NCBI RefSeq assembly: GCF_030445035.2
Contig: NC_080673.1
Location: forward strand, 174,945,216-175,009,215
Direction of reading: 5' to 3'
DNA from: Dasypus novemcinctus
Lineage: Eukaryota > Chordata > Mammalia > Cingulata > Dasypodidae
Length of the DNA: 64,000 bases
The translations under genes and the position numbers were made by a program. The notes beneath the pieces were generated by a model, which was given only the letters and a program-made list of their open reading frames with translations, searched no databases and was not told where the DNA came from. Shown piece after piece: positions 24,705-36,339 of the stretch (the first letter of the stretch is position 1; every line of letters starts with the position of its first letter).

Positions 24705-25023
24705 GATACTCAGTCTTTTTTTTATTATTATTATTCCTTATTTTCTTTTAAATGTTACATTAAAAAAATAAGAGGTCCCCATATACCACCCACCCCACCA
24801 ACCCCACCCCTCCCACATTAACAACCTCTTCCATCACTGTGGTACATCCACTGCACCTGGCGAATACATTCTGGAGCATCACTACACCACATGGACAGTG
24901 GTCCCCATTGTAGTCCACACTCTTCCGCAGTCCCCCCAGTGGGCCACGACAGGACACACAACGTCCAGCATCCATCCCTGCAGCACCACCCAGGACAACT
25001 CCAACTCCTGGATACTCAGTCTT
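24705..25023 (-). mobile_element. 5'-truncated L1 with 13 bp TSD
   Basis: GATACTCAGTCTT occurs at 24705-24717 and again at 25011-25023, flanking a 293 bp insert (24718-25010). The insert begins with a T-rich stretch (the antisense poly(A) tail) and continues TTACATTAAAAAAATAAGAGGTCCCCATATACC, the 3' UTR end of the local L1 family also seen at 28845, 29513 and 39912. Only the 3' UTR was copied, so no coding sequence is present. The overlapping 60-71 codon frames are chance. Confidence 0.9.
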
Positions 25024-27285
25024 GTGGGTAGCTGGTTAACAGCACCATCAGAAAGGCCACTGGACACATTAATAAGTTAAAGTTGCTCAAATCAGTCAAG
25101 GGTGGTGAAACCAGATGGTGGAATCCTAGGACTGTGTTTACAGAACACTGAAGGTTACTACTGCAGATTAAAGGGAAGAAAAATCAATTGCTCTAATCCA
25201 AGGATTTAGCAGAGCCCTGAGAAATAAGACAAACTCAAAGAACCAGAGTATCTTAGATATGGCAAAAGAGGTTATAGTCAAAGGAAATTAAATATTGTAA
25301 AAAACATTGGAGGAAATATGTCTGAAATAACCGTAATTTTATTGTTTTCTTCTCTCTAATTACACATTCAAGACAGACAGACGTTGTTGTGTGGTGGCTC
25401 CTCTCTTTTAGGAATATATAAACTCATCTTGAGCCAGCTCTGATAACATCATGTGTCAGTGCTTTTCCACTAGATTTTGAGGTTATATACTCACACCTAC
25501 ATATCTGGCTAAAGTATGGCATTTAGGATAGAAAATGACCTAATGAATCAAGCCTCTCATAATCTGCTTAGGCATGGTATGGAGTAAGAAGAGACCATTT
25601 TGGCCTTGGAATATTTAGAAGGGAACAGAATCCAAGTTATGAAATATGACACACACAAAATCTAATAACTCTATATCAAGGTGCATGTCTTAAAATTTGG
25701 ACAAAAATTCTGAGCCAGACTAAACGTAACTCACTCATTGCAAAGTCAAATATTCATCCACATTCTAATATTGACTGAAATATTTGAGGTTTTGGATTTT
25801 TGTAGCAGTGAAGTCTGATTTCTACATAGCTGGAAGGAAATTTTTACAAATGTTTTAGATTTAATAATATGTAACCTTTAGTGTGATTTATAAACAATTT
25901 TTAATTAGTAGTAATTTTTCAATTAAAGTACTTGGAAAATATGTTTCTTCATTTTTGTCTCTTATAGACAAAACAATAATGCTTTCTCACAAAGATTAAG
26001 TCTATGTTTTCTGGTTAATTTGTATGCATTAATTTAGTACCATATGTTCATGTTGAAAAGAAAGTCATATGGAATCAGGGATTATGGTTATTTTTAGAGA
26101 ACATATGTTTTTGTTCTGATTTTTTTTTTTAATTCTCAGTCCATATGTTTTATGTGATGCTGACTTCTTAAGTCGCCACAGGACTAAATTTTGGTCAATG
26201 AATATCCTCCATCCCTTTCACCTCAGTGACTGTCTGAGATTGAGCATTTGATCCAAACACTAATCATGAGGTTTATATCTGGAGTTCTATTAAAACTAAC
26301 CAGAAAATTTCCTCTCCTATTATAAGCATTGTTAAACTGCTAGTATATAAGCCTGAAGAATCCAGTTAAGAGAATCTGCCTTAGAAGCTCTGTGTTGAAA
26401 AGTTACTGACATCTGATTGGATGATCCTAAAATCTCTTCTTTTACAATTCTGAGTTGATTGGACCAACATGGTTATCATTTGCTAGGGTTTTGTGGCTGC
26501 AAAAAAAGTCACAAAATTAACCCTTTATTATCCTACAAGATAGTAAGGGTAATAAGGAAAATCAAGAAGGAGATATAATAAAAAAATAAATAAAAGACTT
26601 GGAATCCAGCCAAACACAGGGCATACAGGGATGGATTCTAGTAATAATATAAAAATATCACATAGAAAATTTAAAATTGATTTTATTTTGATTATTCTTT
26701 GTCTTCACATTTCATAGAGCATGCTCAGCAAAAATGATAGTTGTATATTTTGCATTTCTAGAGACTCTTAAAATCCTACAGATCTTTAAATTTTATATGG
26801 TGAAAGATCTTTTATCTCTAGAATCATCACCAAAAGATATATATTGCAATATACTTAGAACCAAATGGTGATTAACATTGAAAATAATTGGAAACAGATA
26901 CTATGTTTAATAACATAATCTGTATAAGTTTAATACATTAATAATCCCTAATATTTTAGAATTTTAAATGATATTTTTATTATTTTTAACATAGTTTACA
27001 TTTTACTCTAGCAGGTGTTATATATCCTCAAATGAGAAAATGATCTGAGTAGCCTGTTGTATTCAAAGGATGTGGAAAAGGGTAAATGAATGTGGAAAAC
27101 TATAAATGAAAAAGTTTTATTGCTAATGTATATCTCTAATGAAGTAAAACCATTGTCAAATTTGAATTCTAAAAAATACTTGACTGCAGGAAAATTGCTT
27201 CTTTTAATAGGATAATTTTCCTTTACTGACTAGAGTACCACCTACAAATTTATTTCAACATCGTTCTTACACATCTGAAAATACT
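25024..27285. other. AT-rich intergenic DNA, no gene seen
   Basis: No coding, RNA or confidently named repeat signal. Composition is uniform and AT-rich. Confidence 0.5.
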
Positions 27286-27289
27286 GTAT

Positions 27290-28130
27290 TTTATTTTTAT
27301 GTATTAATCATGTTTTGATGGCCTATTGAAATGTAAATATTAAATGATATTTACTCATAATTCTGAAGATATTGTTCCAATGTCTTCAAATATTGTATTC
27401 AATGTTGCTTGCAGTAGACCTATGGATAGATTTTAAAAGTCTTATCACTTTTATTATTATTTCTATGTAGATTCACTAGAACCTTGCCCTTTATGATACA
27501 TAAAATTTTCCTTTCCCAAATGTTCAAAATTATCAATAAAATATGTGTGTAAATTTGTCTTCATTTCTAAGTAATATTCAATATTATGAGTAATATTAAA
27601 TATTAAATTATTTTTTGAGTATTGCCTTCACACCATTATACAATTCTTTCCCATCTTTTTTAAATAGGAGATTTAAACAGTGATTAAGCAAATGTTTAAT
27701 TTCCTGAGAGTTCTTTTCTGATGTATAACTTGCTTTTCATAAATCCCATATCCATATTCTTTTGTGATATACTCTCAGAATCTTTCTCAGGTTTTTCTTC
27801 TAGTTCACTAATGTGTTCCTCAGCTGTATCTATTATATATTCATGTTATCTATTGAGTTATTTCTCCATGGTCTTTTTTTTATATTTATGATATTTTAAT
27901 AAATCCAGAATGCTTTTAGATCATTTGTTATTAGGTATACTTGTCATAAAGACCTATTTTGCTTATTCTGTTTACTCTCTTTCCTGGAACTTTTTGGTTA
28001 TCTTTCTTTTATAATGCTGGCATTCTTCCAATATATGGTACATTTGGTTATATGCTCACTTTGTAATTGATTTTTCATAGTTAATTATTTGTCTAAATCT
28101 GTACAGCTAATCTAGGGGTATGTTAGGGTT
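27290..28130 (-). mobile_element. Ancient L1/HAL1-type fragment, decayed
   Basis: Plus-strand text is antisense old-L1 style: CAGGTTTTTCTTCTAGTTCACTAATGTGTTCCTCAGCTGTATCTA resembles the antisense ORF1 coiled-coil region (TCTTCCAGTTCACTAATTCTCTCTTCAGCTGTGTCTA). No intact frame. Edges are uncertain. Confidence 0.5.
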
Positions 28131-28844
28131 CATGTAACTGGTAGCTGTCTGCTATGTAAATTGGAAAAGAAATTCATGGTATACAACTCAGTAAGATATT
28201 TAACTCTATATGTGAGGATTGCCAGAAACTAAGCAATTCTCCTTCTAACCTAAGGATCCATACTCTGCCACAATTGGAAGTAAACCCACAATCCAAGAAG
28301 AGTGCTGTCTACATCAAGGAGCATGTGAATGGATGTGTATGAATCAACCACTCTCAGCTACTCCTGCCATAATAACTTTCAAGTTGCCATGTTGATTGTA
28401 TGATATAGAGAAGGCATAGGAATGAGGAAAAATCTTTAAGTAAGAAGACTACCTGTAGTCAATGATGTCAAGAAAGTTAAGAGATGAAAGTTTCCTAAAG
28501 AAGAAATTTGTCAACATTTGGAAGAAATCATCAAAAATTAATACTGAATTTTCAATCTTGAGGTCTTATTACAGTATATTCATTGGAGTAGTGGGACATA
28601 AGGTAATTGGAGTATGTTGAGAAGATGATGGTTGCTGAGGAAATCAAGGCAGCAAATATAGATAGTACTTTCAAGAGGTTGGATGAATAGGAAATGGTTG
28701 ATCTGAGTAAGGAGCTAGAGATTATGTTGGATGTCATTTGTTCCTTGTCCAATATCCATTCTTACCTTCTTTCCTAAAACCCTTAATTTGTTCAAGATAG
28801 CTATGGTAGAAAAAATTTTGATGACCTCAATGACAATGTGATAG
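28131..28844. other. Intergenic DNA, no gene seen
   Basis: Nothing recognised. The minus-strand frame at 28552-28752 has no domain signature. Confidence 0.4.
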
Positions 28845-29445
28845 CCAGGTCCTGAGCCTCAACAGACTCCAGCACCTACAATCTGATTTATTGGACTTAC
28901 CACACTCAGCTAAGATGGAGTTGAAGAAGGACAATCACCACACCATGGAGCCTAGAGTGATTACAACTGAAAATGGGAGGATTGCATCCAGCATCCATGT
29001 GGAATCTGAGCCTCCTCTTGACATAGAGGTGCAATGGACACAACCAATCCAATGTCCACATAGAAGAGGTGGCATTGGATTGGGAAAAGTGGACATGGTG
29101 GACGATGGGTATGGGAAAAGGCAGGAAGAGATGAGCGGTGGAGGCGTCTTTGGGACATGGAGCTGCCCTGGATGGTGCCTCAGAGGTAATCACTGGACAT
29201 TGTAAATCCTCACAGGGCCCACTGGATGGAATGGAGGAGAGTATGGGCCATGATGTGGACCATTGTCTATGAGGTGCAGAGGTGCCCAAAGATGTACTTA
29301 CCAAATCCAATGGATGTGTCATGATGATGGGAACGAGTGTTGTTGGGGGGGGGAGAGAGGGGGTGGGGGGGTGGGGTTGAATGGGACCTCACATATATAT
29401 ATATATTTTTAATGTAATATTATTACAAAGTCAATAAAAAAAAAA
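28845..29445 (+). mobile_element. 5'-truncated L1 3' UTR copy, plus strand, with internal deletion
   Basis: From about CCAGGTCCTGAGCCTCAACAG to ATTTTTAATGTAATATTATTACAAAG and a terminal poly(A) ending at 29445. It aligns with the reverse complement of 39912-40596: GGAGTTGAAGAAGGACAATCACC, GGATTGCATCCAGCATCCATGTGGAATCTGAG and GGAGCTGCCCTGGATGGTGC. Compared with that copy it lacks about 85 bp between GTCCACATAGAAG and AGGTGGCATTGG. Frames at 28891-29322 on both strands are by-products. The 3' G-rich tract is listed separately. Confidence 0.82.
29340..29377 (+). repeat. G-rich tract in L1 3' UTR, potential G-quadruplex
   Basis: Runs of 9, 5, 7 and 4 G separated by short AGAGA or T loops lie just upstream of the L1 3' terminus, followed by an AT dinucleotide run near 29392-29406. 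G-rich polypurine tracts are known in many mammalian L1 3' UTRs. Related but weaker tracts occur at the same place in sister copies, as C-rich text near 24783-24810 and 40000-40025. Confidence 0.7.
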
Positions 29446-29446
29446 C

Positions 29447-29512
29447 CCTATCACTTGTATAATCCCTTCTTTACTGAGTGTGAATGGAATCTGTGAATAT
29501 GATATTACTTCT
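29447..29512 (+). mobile_element. MLT1-type LTR (element X), 5' segment
   Basis: AATCCCTTCTTTACTGAGTGTGAATGGAATCTGTGAATATGATATTACTTC matches the MaLR phrase ...GAGTGTGGGCTGGACCTGTGAATATGATGGGATATCACTCC. It is cut at 29512 by the large L1 and resumes at 38170. The last 15 bases are the L1 target-site duplication. Confidence 0.7.
29498..29512. repeat. 15 bp TSD of the 8.6 kb L1 (left)
   Basis: TATGATATTACTTCT, found again without mismatch at 38155-38169. Confidence 0.92.
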
Positions 29513-31385
29513 TTATTTTATTTTTTTGTCTTTTAAAAAAATAAATAGATCACATAAAGCACTATGTTAAAAAACATCTGAACTTCTCATATACCCCCTT
29601 TTTTCCCTGCTCCTCCCACATCAACTTCCACTTTAATTAGTGAGGCACATTCATTGCATTTGGTGAAAACTCCCTGGAGCACTGCCACACCACATGGACC
29701 ATAGTTTACATCGTAGTTCGCACTCTCCCCCCATTCATCCAATGGCTTATGGCAGGATAAACAATGTCTGCATCTGTCCCGGCAATAAGATTCAGGACAA
29801 CTCCAAGAACCGAAAGTGCTCCATATCACACCTCTTCCTACCTCTCCCTGCCCTCAGCAGTTTCCATGGCCACTGTCTTCATATCAATGATGCAATTTCT
29901 TTCATTGTAGAGTAACAACAGTTCTATAGTAGAATACCAGCAAGTCCACTTCAATCCATATATTCAATCCATATATTCCTCCATCTCGTAGAACCTGGGA
30001 TGGTGATGTCCACTCCAACTCTAAATACAGAGGGGGCTTAGATCACGCATGGCTGATGGATGTGATTCTCCTGCTTGCAGTTGTAGACCTCTTCATTCCC
30101 TGGTGTGGTGACTGACCATCTTCACCTCCGCATCAGCTGGCTGGGTATGTCCAATGAACAGGAGATGAGGTGTTGTAACTCTGCTGAGGATCAGGGCCCA
30201 GCAGACACATGGATACTCCAGAGATTAAAGTCTCCTGAGCATACACAAACCCCAGCACCAATCACAGGCTAAGTAAAAGGGACAGAAGAGTCATGTGAAG
30301 AGAGGTCACATCTGTGTCCAACTCCATCACAATCAGGAGCACAAATTCTAAAGTAGGGCCCACTGGCAAGGCAATGAACTCCAGAGATATCTGTCATGAC
30401 CATAGAACTTGTGTGTCTCCATTGCCTTCAGGAGAACCAGTACCTGGGGTTGTATCTACTTTGGCTATCTCTGGGATCCTGCTGAGATGTGCATAAATGC
30501 AACCCCTATGATGACCTCCCTACTCATTTTGAAGTTTCTAAGCCAGATAAACTCGTATGTCTTTACTATTTCCCACTTTTATTCAATGTCATTTTTCTAG
30601 TTGCATCACCACCTGGTAATGGTAGTCATCCCTCAGTGTGAGGGAGGCTCATTCCTGGGAGAGAGTCACGTCCCATGCTGGAGGGAAGAGGAGGGAAAGG
30701 GATTGCATTTACATGCTGAGTTTGGCTTAGGGAGTGGCCATATCTGAGCAACATGGATGTTCTCAGGAGCCAACTCTTAGGCACCATGCAGCTCTAGGCT
30801 TAGTTGAAATTTCAAGCACACAGGCTCAAAAGCATAGTCATCAGTATCAAGGGCCAATCATTGGACCATCCTTCACTGGTCTTTGTCCTTGCACTTGGGG
30901 GATTGTTGCTGTTCCATTGGGGAATGTGACAGAGCTCACCAACATGGGAACTCAGCACTCCCTCAGTTGTCGGGTGTAACTCTATCCATTATGACAATAC
31001 CCAAAGAACATCCAAATTTAATTATATACCCTATATACATGCCTTGTAGAGCTCCCTCCCATCAATGCATTCCCCATCAATGACACCCCACACCAGTGCG
31101 CCTCCCCTGCCATAGTTGAAGCCCTCTGTGGTCCAAAACTTCTTCAAATATGAAGCCTAATATATTGCCAAATTCAATTAGTAGGAAAATGAAATAGTAT
31201 TGACAGGTTTAAAGATTAGAAATAGAATACATAATAACTTAGAAAAAGTAAAATAAAGTAAAAAATAAATTGAGGTATTAAAAAATGAAAAATATCATAA
31301 AACTTTGTTTTTGATGTCTTTCCTTTCATCACAGTAGTAGGTGTTGCCCTGCATGTACAATGGAAAGGCAATCTCCTCCATTCCT
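29513..31385 (-). other. L1 3' UTR, distal module
   Basis: On the minus strand this ends in ...CATATTACCT-type text with an A-rich tail at 29513-29550. It matches the lone L1 3' ends at 24718, 28845 and 39912. It contains a 13 bp tandem duplication, TCAATCCATATAT, at 29951-29976. The part at 30596-30700 (CACCTGGTAATGG, GGGAGGCTCATTCC, GTCACGTCCCATGCTGG) also matches the L1 at 56960-57050. No coding capacity is supported; frames here are by-products. Confidence 0.7.
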
Positions 31386-32400
31386 TCCTCAGTGTCTACA
31401 CCTATTTTTTTATTTTTAATTTTGTCTGCTAAAAAGTTTTAGATCATAGTAAGGTCTCATATACAATATATGGGTTTCCCATATATCCAACACTAAACCC
31501 TTTTCCCACTTACCCAGTAATAATCTTTTTACATGTGAATGTGTTACATTAGCTATAGCTGATGTACAGATATTGAAACATGGCTACCAACCATCGTTCC
31601 ATTATGGCTTATATTATGGTTTATATTTTTGACTTTACACTTTTCTAAATATTTGGTTACATTATACTATGGTTTACATTTTAGACTATATACTTTTATA
31701 AATTTTTGGTGAAATTTAACATGGCTTATATCCATTGTTGCATGAACTTTTGGAACACTTCCATTGCCCCACAGTTACCCTTACTTCCATCCATTCTCTT
31801 CCTCTCTCCCCCTCCCTTCAGGGCCAAACATGACAAATCTTCACTGCTTGTATATGATTCATAGATACTTTACAACAATGCTGAGGGCTTGACACTCTAG
31901 TCTGTCCTCCCCCATTGGGAGCCACCCATGCTCTCAAATATTGTTTGAAAACATCAGTCCACCCCAGGATGGGTGTACAACATTTTCCCACATATTGTAT
32001 GTGTCTCTACCCACTGATATAACACAATATGACAAGATGAGCACTCACACACTCCCTAGAAGCTTGCCCCAGGTGCGCCCTGTGCCAGATGTCCCCCATC
32101 AAACACCCCAAACAAGTAACACTTCCTTATTATATTTTCTGAATAGTTTTCCCAACATTATAGTTTCAACTATGTACCTGAGATTCTCCAATGTTTACCT
32201 GCTCACCCCAAACCCTCCCTCCAATTTCACAGACCATCTGACCATCCTTCCAACTCTAGCCACCCTCAAGCCTGTAAAGCCCCACAGAATAGCATCCCTA
32301 TGCCCCCGTCTTACCCTTCACTGCATAACTACTTATCTCCACTTTCTATAGATTTCGTCCATGTAGGCATCAGCTCACAAACTTCATCTCCCCCCATCCC
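31386..32400 (-). other. L1 3' UTR, proximal module with its own 3'-end-like sequence
   Basis: The left edge is T-rich (TATTTTTTTATTTTTAATTT), then AAAAGTTTTAGATCATAGTAAGG and GGGTTTCCCATATATCC. This parallels the 3' termini at 55905 (TAGCTTTAGATTACATAAATG ... GGGATTCCCATATGTCC) and 43170. An L1 3' terminus thus appears to sit inside a longer L1. It joins ORF2 near 32400. Confidence 0.6.
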
Positions 32401-35400
32401 CTATTTCCTATAAGCCCATCGTGAAGTCTCTTGCTCCCTGAGGCAGCTTGATTTATTTAATACATATCAGAGAGGTCTTGTAGTATTTGTCCTTCAATGC
32501 CTGTCTTGCTTCATTAAACATAAGGACCTCAAGAATCATCCATGTTACCTCTGTGTTTGTACTGTATTCCTGCCTACAGCTGAGTAGTATTCCATTGTGT
32601 GTATATACTACACTTTATTTATCCATTTTTCTGTTGATGGGCATTTGGGTTGATTTCAACTTTTGGCAATAGTAAATACTGCCACTATGAACTCTGGTGT
32701 GCATATAACATTTCATGCCCTTGTTTTCAGTTCTTCTGGGTATACACCAGCAGTGGAATTGCTGGGCCATATGGCAAATCTATAGCTAGTTTCTTTTTAG
32801 GAACTGCCAAACTGTCCTCCAAAATGGCTGGATCCTTCTACATTTCCACCAGCAGTGGATGAGTATTCCCATTCCTCCACATCTTTTCCAATACTTGTAG
32901 TCCTCTGTTTTTTTAATGGCCACCATTCTAATGGGTGTAAGATGGTATCTCATTGTAGTTTTTATTCGCATTTCCCTAATAGCCAGTAATGTTGAAATTT
33001 TTTTTCATGTGCTTTTTGACCATTTGTATTTTTTCTTTGGAGAAGCATTTGTTCAAATCTCTTGCACATTTTTTGAATGGGTTGTCTTTTTTATTTTCAA
33101 GATATAGGATTTCTTTCTATATGCTGGATATTAGGCTCCTATCAGATATATGGTTACCAAATATTTTCTCCCATTGTGTAGGCTGCCTTTTCACTTTCTC
33201 GATAACTCCTTTGAGGTGCAAAAGGCTTTAATTTTGAGGAGGTCCCATTTATCTATTTTTTCTTTCATTGTTCATGCTTTGGGTATGAATTTCAGGAAGC
33301 CATTTCCTACTACAAGTTCCTATAGATGATTTGCTACATTGTCTTGGCGCTTATATTTAGATCTTTGGTCCACCTTGAGTTGGTTTTTGTATAAGGTGTT
33401 AGGTAGTAATCCTCTTATTGTTTTGCATATGGATATCCAGTTCTCCAAGCACCATTTGTTGAAGAGGCCATTCTCTCCTAGTTGAGTGTGCTTTGTGGCA
33501 TTGTCAAATATCAGATGACTGTATATGCAAGGATCTATATCCAAATTCTCAATTTGGTTCCATTGGTCAGAATGTCTTTCCTTCTGCCAATACCATGCTA
33601 TTTTGACCACTATAACTTTGTAGTATGTTTTAATGTCAGGTAGTGTGATTCCTCCAATTTCATTTTTCTTTTTAAATATGTCTGGCTATTCAGGGCCTTT
33701 TTGTCTTCCAAATAAATTTCATAGTTTTTCCAGTTCAGGAATAAATGTTGTGTTGATTTTTATTGGGATTGCATTAAATCTGTAGATCAGTTTCTGTAGG
33801 ATAAACATCTTAATGATATTTAGTCTTATCCATGAACAGGGAATATTGTTCCATTTATTTAAGTCTTCTTTGACTTCCTTTAACAGTGTTGTATAGTTTT
33901 CTGTGTATAAGTTTTTACATCTTCAGTCAAATTAATTCCTAGGTATTTGATTTTTTTATTTACTATTGTAAATGGTATTTTTTAAATTTCCTCCTCAGAT
34001 TGCTAATTGTTGGTGTACAGAAATGCTACTGATTTTGCACATTGATCTTATAACCTGCAACTTTACTGAAACTCATTTATAATTTCTAGAAACTCTGTTG
34101 CTGATTTCTCAGGGCTTTCTATGTCCAGGATCACATCATCTGCAAATAGGGAACTTCTGACTTTTTCCTTTCCAATTTGGACGCCTTTTATATCTGTTTT
34201 TTTTTTTTTTTGCCTCAGGCCTTCAGCAAGTATTTCTAGTACAAAATTAAATAGGAATTGTGATAGTGGGCATCCTTGTCTCATTCTTAATCTTAGAGGG
34301 AAGAATTTTAGATTTTCACCATTGTAAATAATGTTAGTTGTTGGTTTTTCATATATACCCTTGATCATGTTCAGAAAGTTTTCTTCTACTCCTATCTTTT
34401 GCAGTGTTTTTATCAGGAAAGTGTGCTGTATTTTGTCAAATGCTTTTTCTGCATCAGTAGATATAATCATATGATTGTTTTCTTTCAATATGTTTATGTG
34501 GTGCATTAAATTGATTGATTTTCTCATGGTGAGCCAACCTTGCATTCCAGGGATGAAACTCCCTTGGTCATGACGCATAATTCATCTGATGTGTTCTTGA
34601 ATATGATTAGCAAGTATTTTTTTATGGATTTTAACATCTAGATTTATTAGAGAGTTTGGTCTGTAATTTTCCTTTCTTCAGCTGTTTTTGTTTGGCTATG
34701 GTATTAGGGTAATATTGGTATCACTGAATGAGTAAGGCGATATTCTTTCAATGTTGATTTTTTGGAAGAGTTTAAGCAAGATTGGTGTTAGTTCTTTCTG
34801 AAATGTTTTGTAGAACTTCCCTGTGAATTTGTCTGGCTTGGGGTTCTTCTTAGTTGGAGGTTTTTAATGACTGTTTCTTTCTCTTATAATTCATTTGTTG
34901 AGATCATCAATTTCTTCTTTCATCAATGTAGGCTGCTATGTGTTTCTAGGAATTTGTCAATTTCCTCTAAATTGTCCTTCTAATTGGCATATAGTTTTTC
35001 AAACTATCCTCTTATGATACTGTCTATTTCTGTGGGGTCAGCAGTGTATATCCCCTTTCTTGTTTCTTATTTTGTATATTTGCATCTTCTCTCTTTTTTT
35101 CTTTGTTAGTCTAGCTAAATGTTGGTCAATTTTGTTGATCTTCTCAAAGAAACATCTCTTGTTTCTTTTTCCTAGTGCTTTCTTATTTTCTATTTAATTT
35201 AATTCTGTTTTTATCTTTGTTCTTTCTTTCTTTCTTCTTCCTTTGGGGTTAGTTAGTTGACTTTTTACTAACTCTTCCAAGTGTGTAGTTAAGTCTTCAA
35301 TTTTAGCTTTTTCTTCTTTTTTGATGTATGAATTTATGGCTATGAATTTCCCTCTTAGTACAGCCTTTGCTGTTTATCATAAGTTTTGATATGCTGTGTT

Positions 35401-36215
35401 GTCATTTTCATTAGTTTCAAGGTAGTTATTGATTTCTTTTGAAATTTCCTCCTTGACCCACTGTTTGTCCATATCTTGGAGCATAATCTGGGCCTCTGAC
35501 CCTTGCAGATTGTCAACTTCATTCCACTGTGGTCAGATAAATTATTTTGTATGATTTCAATTTTTCTAAATTTATTGAAACTTTGTCTGTGGCTTAGCAT
35601 GTGGTCTATCTTGGAGAATGATCCATGTGTGCTTGAGAAGAATGTATATCCTGCTGTATTTGGGTGTAGTGTTCTGTATATGTCTATGAGGTCCAGATCC
35701 TCTAATATATTATTCAGTTTTTGTTTCTTTATTGATTCTCTATTGAGATGTTTTGTCTATTGGTGATAATGGTGTATTAAAGTCCCGCACTGTAATTGTA
35801 GAGGCCTCTGTTCCACCACTTAATTTTTCCAGTGTTTGCCTTATGTATTTTAAGGGACCCTGATTAGGTGCAGAAATCTTTATGATTGTTCTTTCTTCTT
35901 GAAAGGTTACCACTCTTACTAATATGTAGTGTCCATCTTTGTCTCTCACTATAGTTTTGCATTTTAAGTCTATTTTGTCTGATAGTATTACAGCTACTCC
36001 TGCTTTTTTTTTTTTTTTTTTTTTTTGGTTATTGTTTGCCTATAAGAGTGCTTTCCAGCTGTTCACTTTTAACATCCTTGAATCTCTGGATCTAAGATGG
36101 GTTTCTTGTAGACAGTAGATAGATGGGTCATATTGCCTTATCCATACTTCCAATCTGTGTCTCTTGACAGGTGAATTTAATCCATTAGCATTCAGTGTTA
36201 TTACTCTCAAAGAAT
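32400..36215 (-). pseudogene. L1 ORF2 (endonuclease/reverse transcriptase), decayed
   Basis: The N-terminus near 36215 reads TLNANGLNSPVKRHRL, then the endonuclease motif QETHLRSRD near 36090-36110 and GHYILV...APN near 35870-35940. The reverse transcriptase is clearest at 34063-34578, with STDAEKAFDKIQH, RQGCPLS and the catalytic SSLFADDVIL (FADD box). The C-terminal part at 33320-33610 has NGLFNKWCLENW. The usual size of about 1,270 codons fits the span. ORF2p would nick DNA and copy L1 RNA by target-primed reverse transcription. Multiple stops and shifts, and long A runs within lysine codons (34198-34212, 36004-36026), break the frame. Confidence 0.9.
36004..36026. repeat. 23 bp homopolymer T (A on the L1 coding strand)
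   Basis: It falls in the ORF2 endonuclease region where family members have a short lysine run (QKKAGVAV-like context). It looks like slippage expansion of an AAA-codon tract and probably helps break the frame. Confidence 0.75.
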
Positions 36216-36339
36216 TACTTACATTGGCTGCATTTTCTTGGGTTTGTGTATGTCATATGTTGTTTTTATTTCTCTTTTTGTCTTTTTGATTGTTCTTACA
36301 TTCTTCTCCAACTCTGTCTCTCCTGTTTTTGTTTTCGTT

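Noticed and set aside
28906..29322. 138-codon open frame with Cys/His/Pro-rich sequence
   Set aside because: It lies antisense inside an L1 3' UTR copy; sister copies do not preserve it.
31941..32351. 136-codon open frame, Pro/Thr-rich
   Set aside because: It is antisense to the L1 3' UTR and ORF2 end, has no domain, and its composition follows the C-rich strand.
34063..34578. 171-codon open frame that could be called a reverse transcriptase gene
   Set aside because: It is one surviving segment of the broken ORF2 of the 8.6 kb L1; upstream and downstream parts are in other frames with stops. Annotated as pseudogene.
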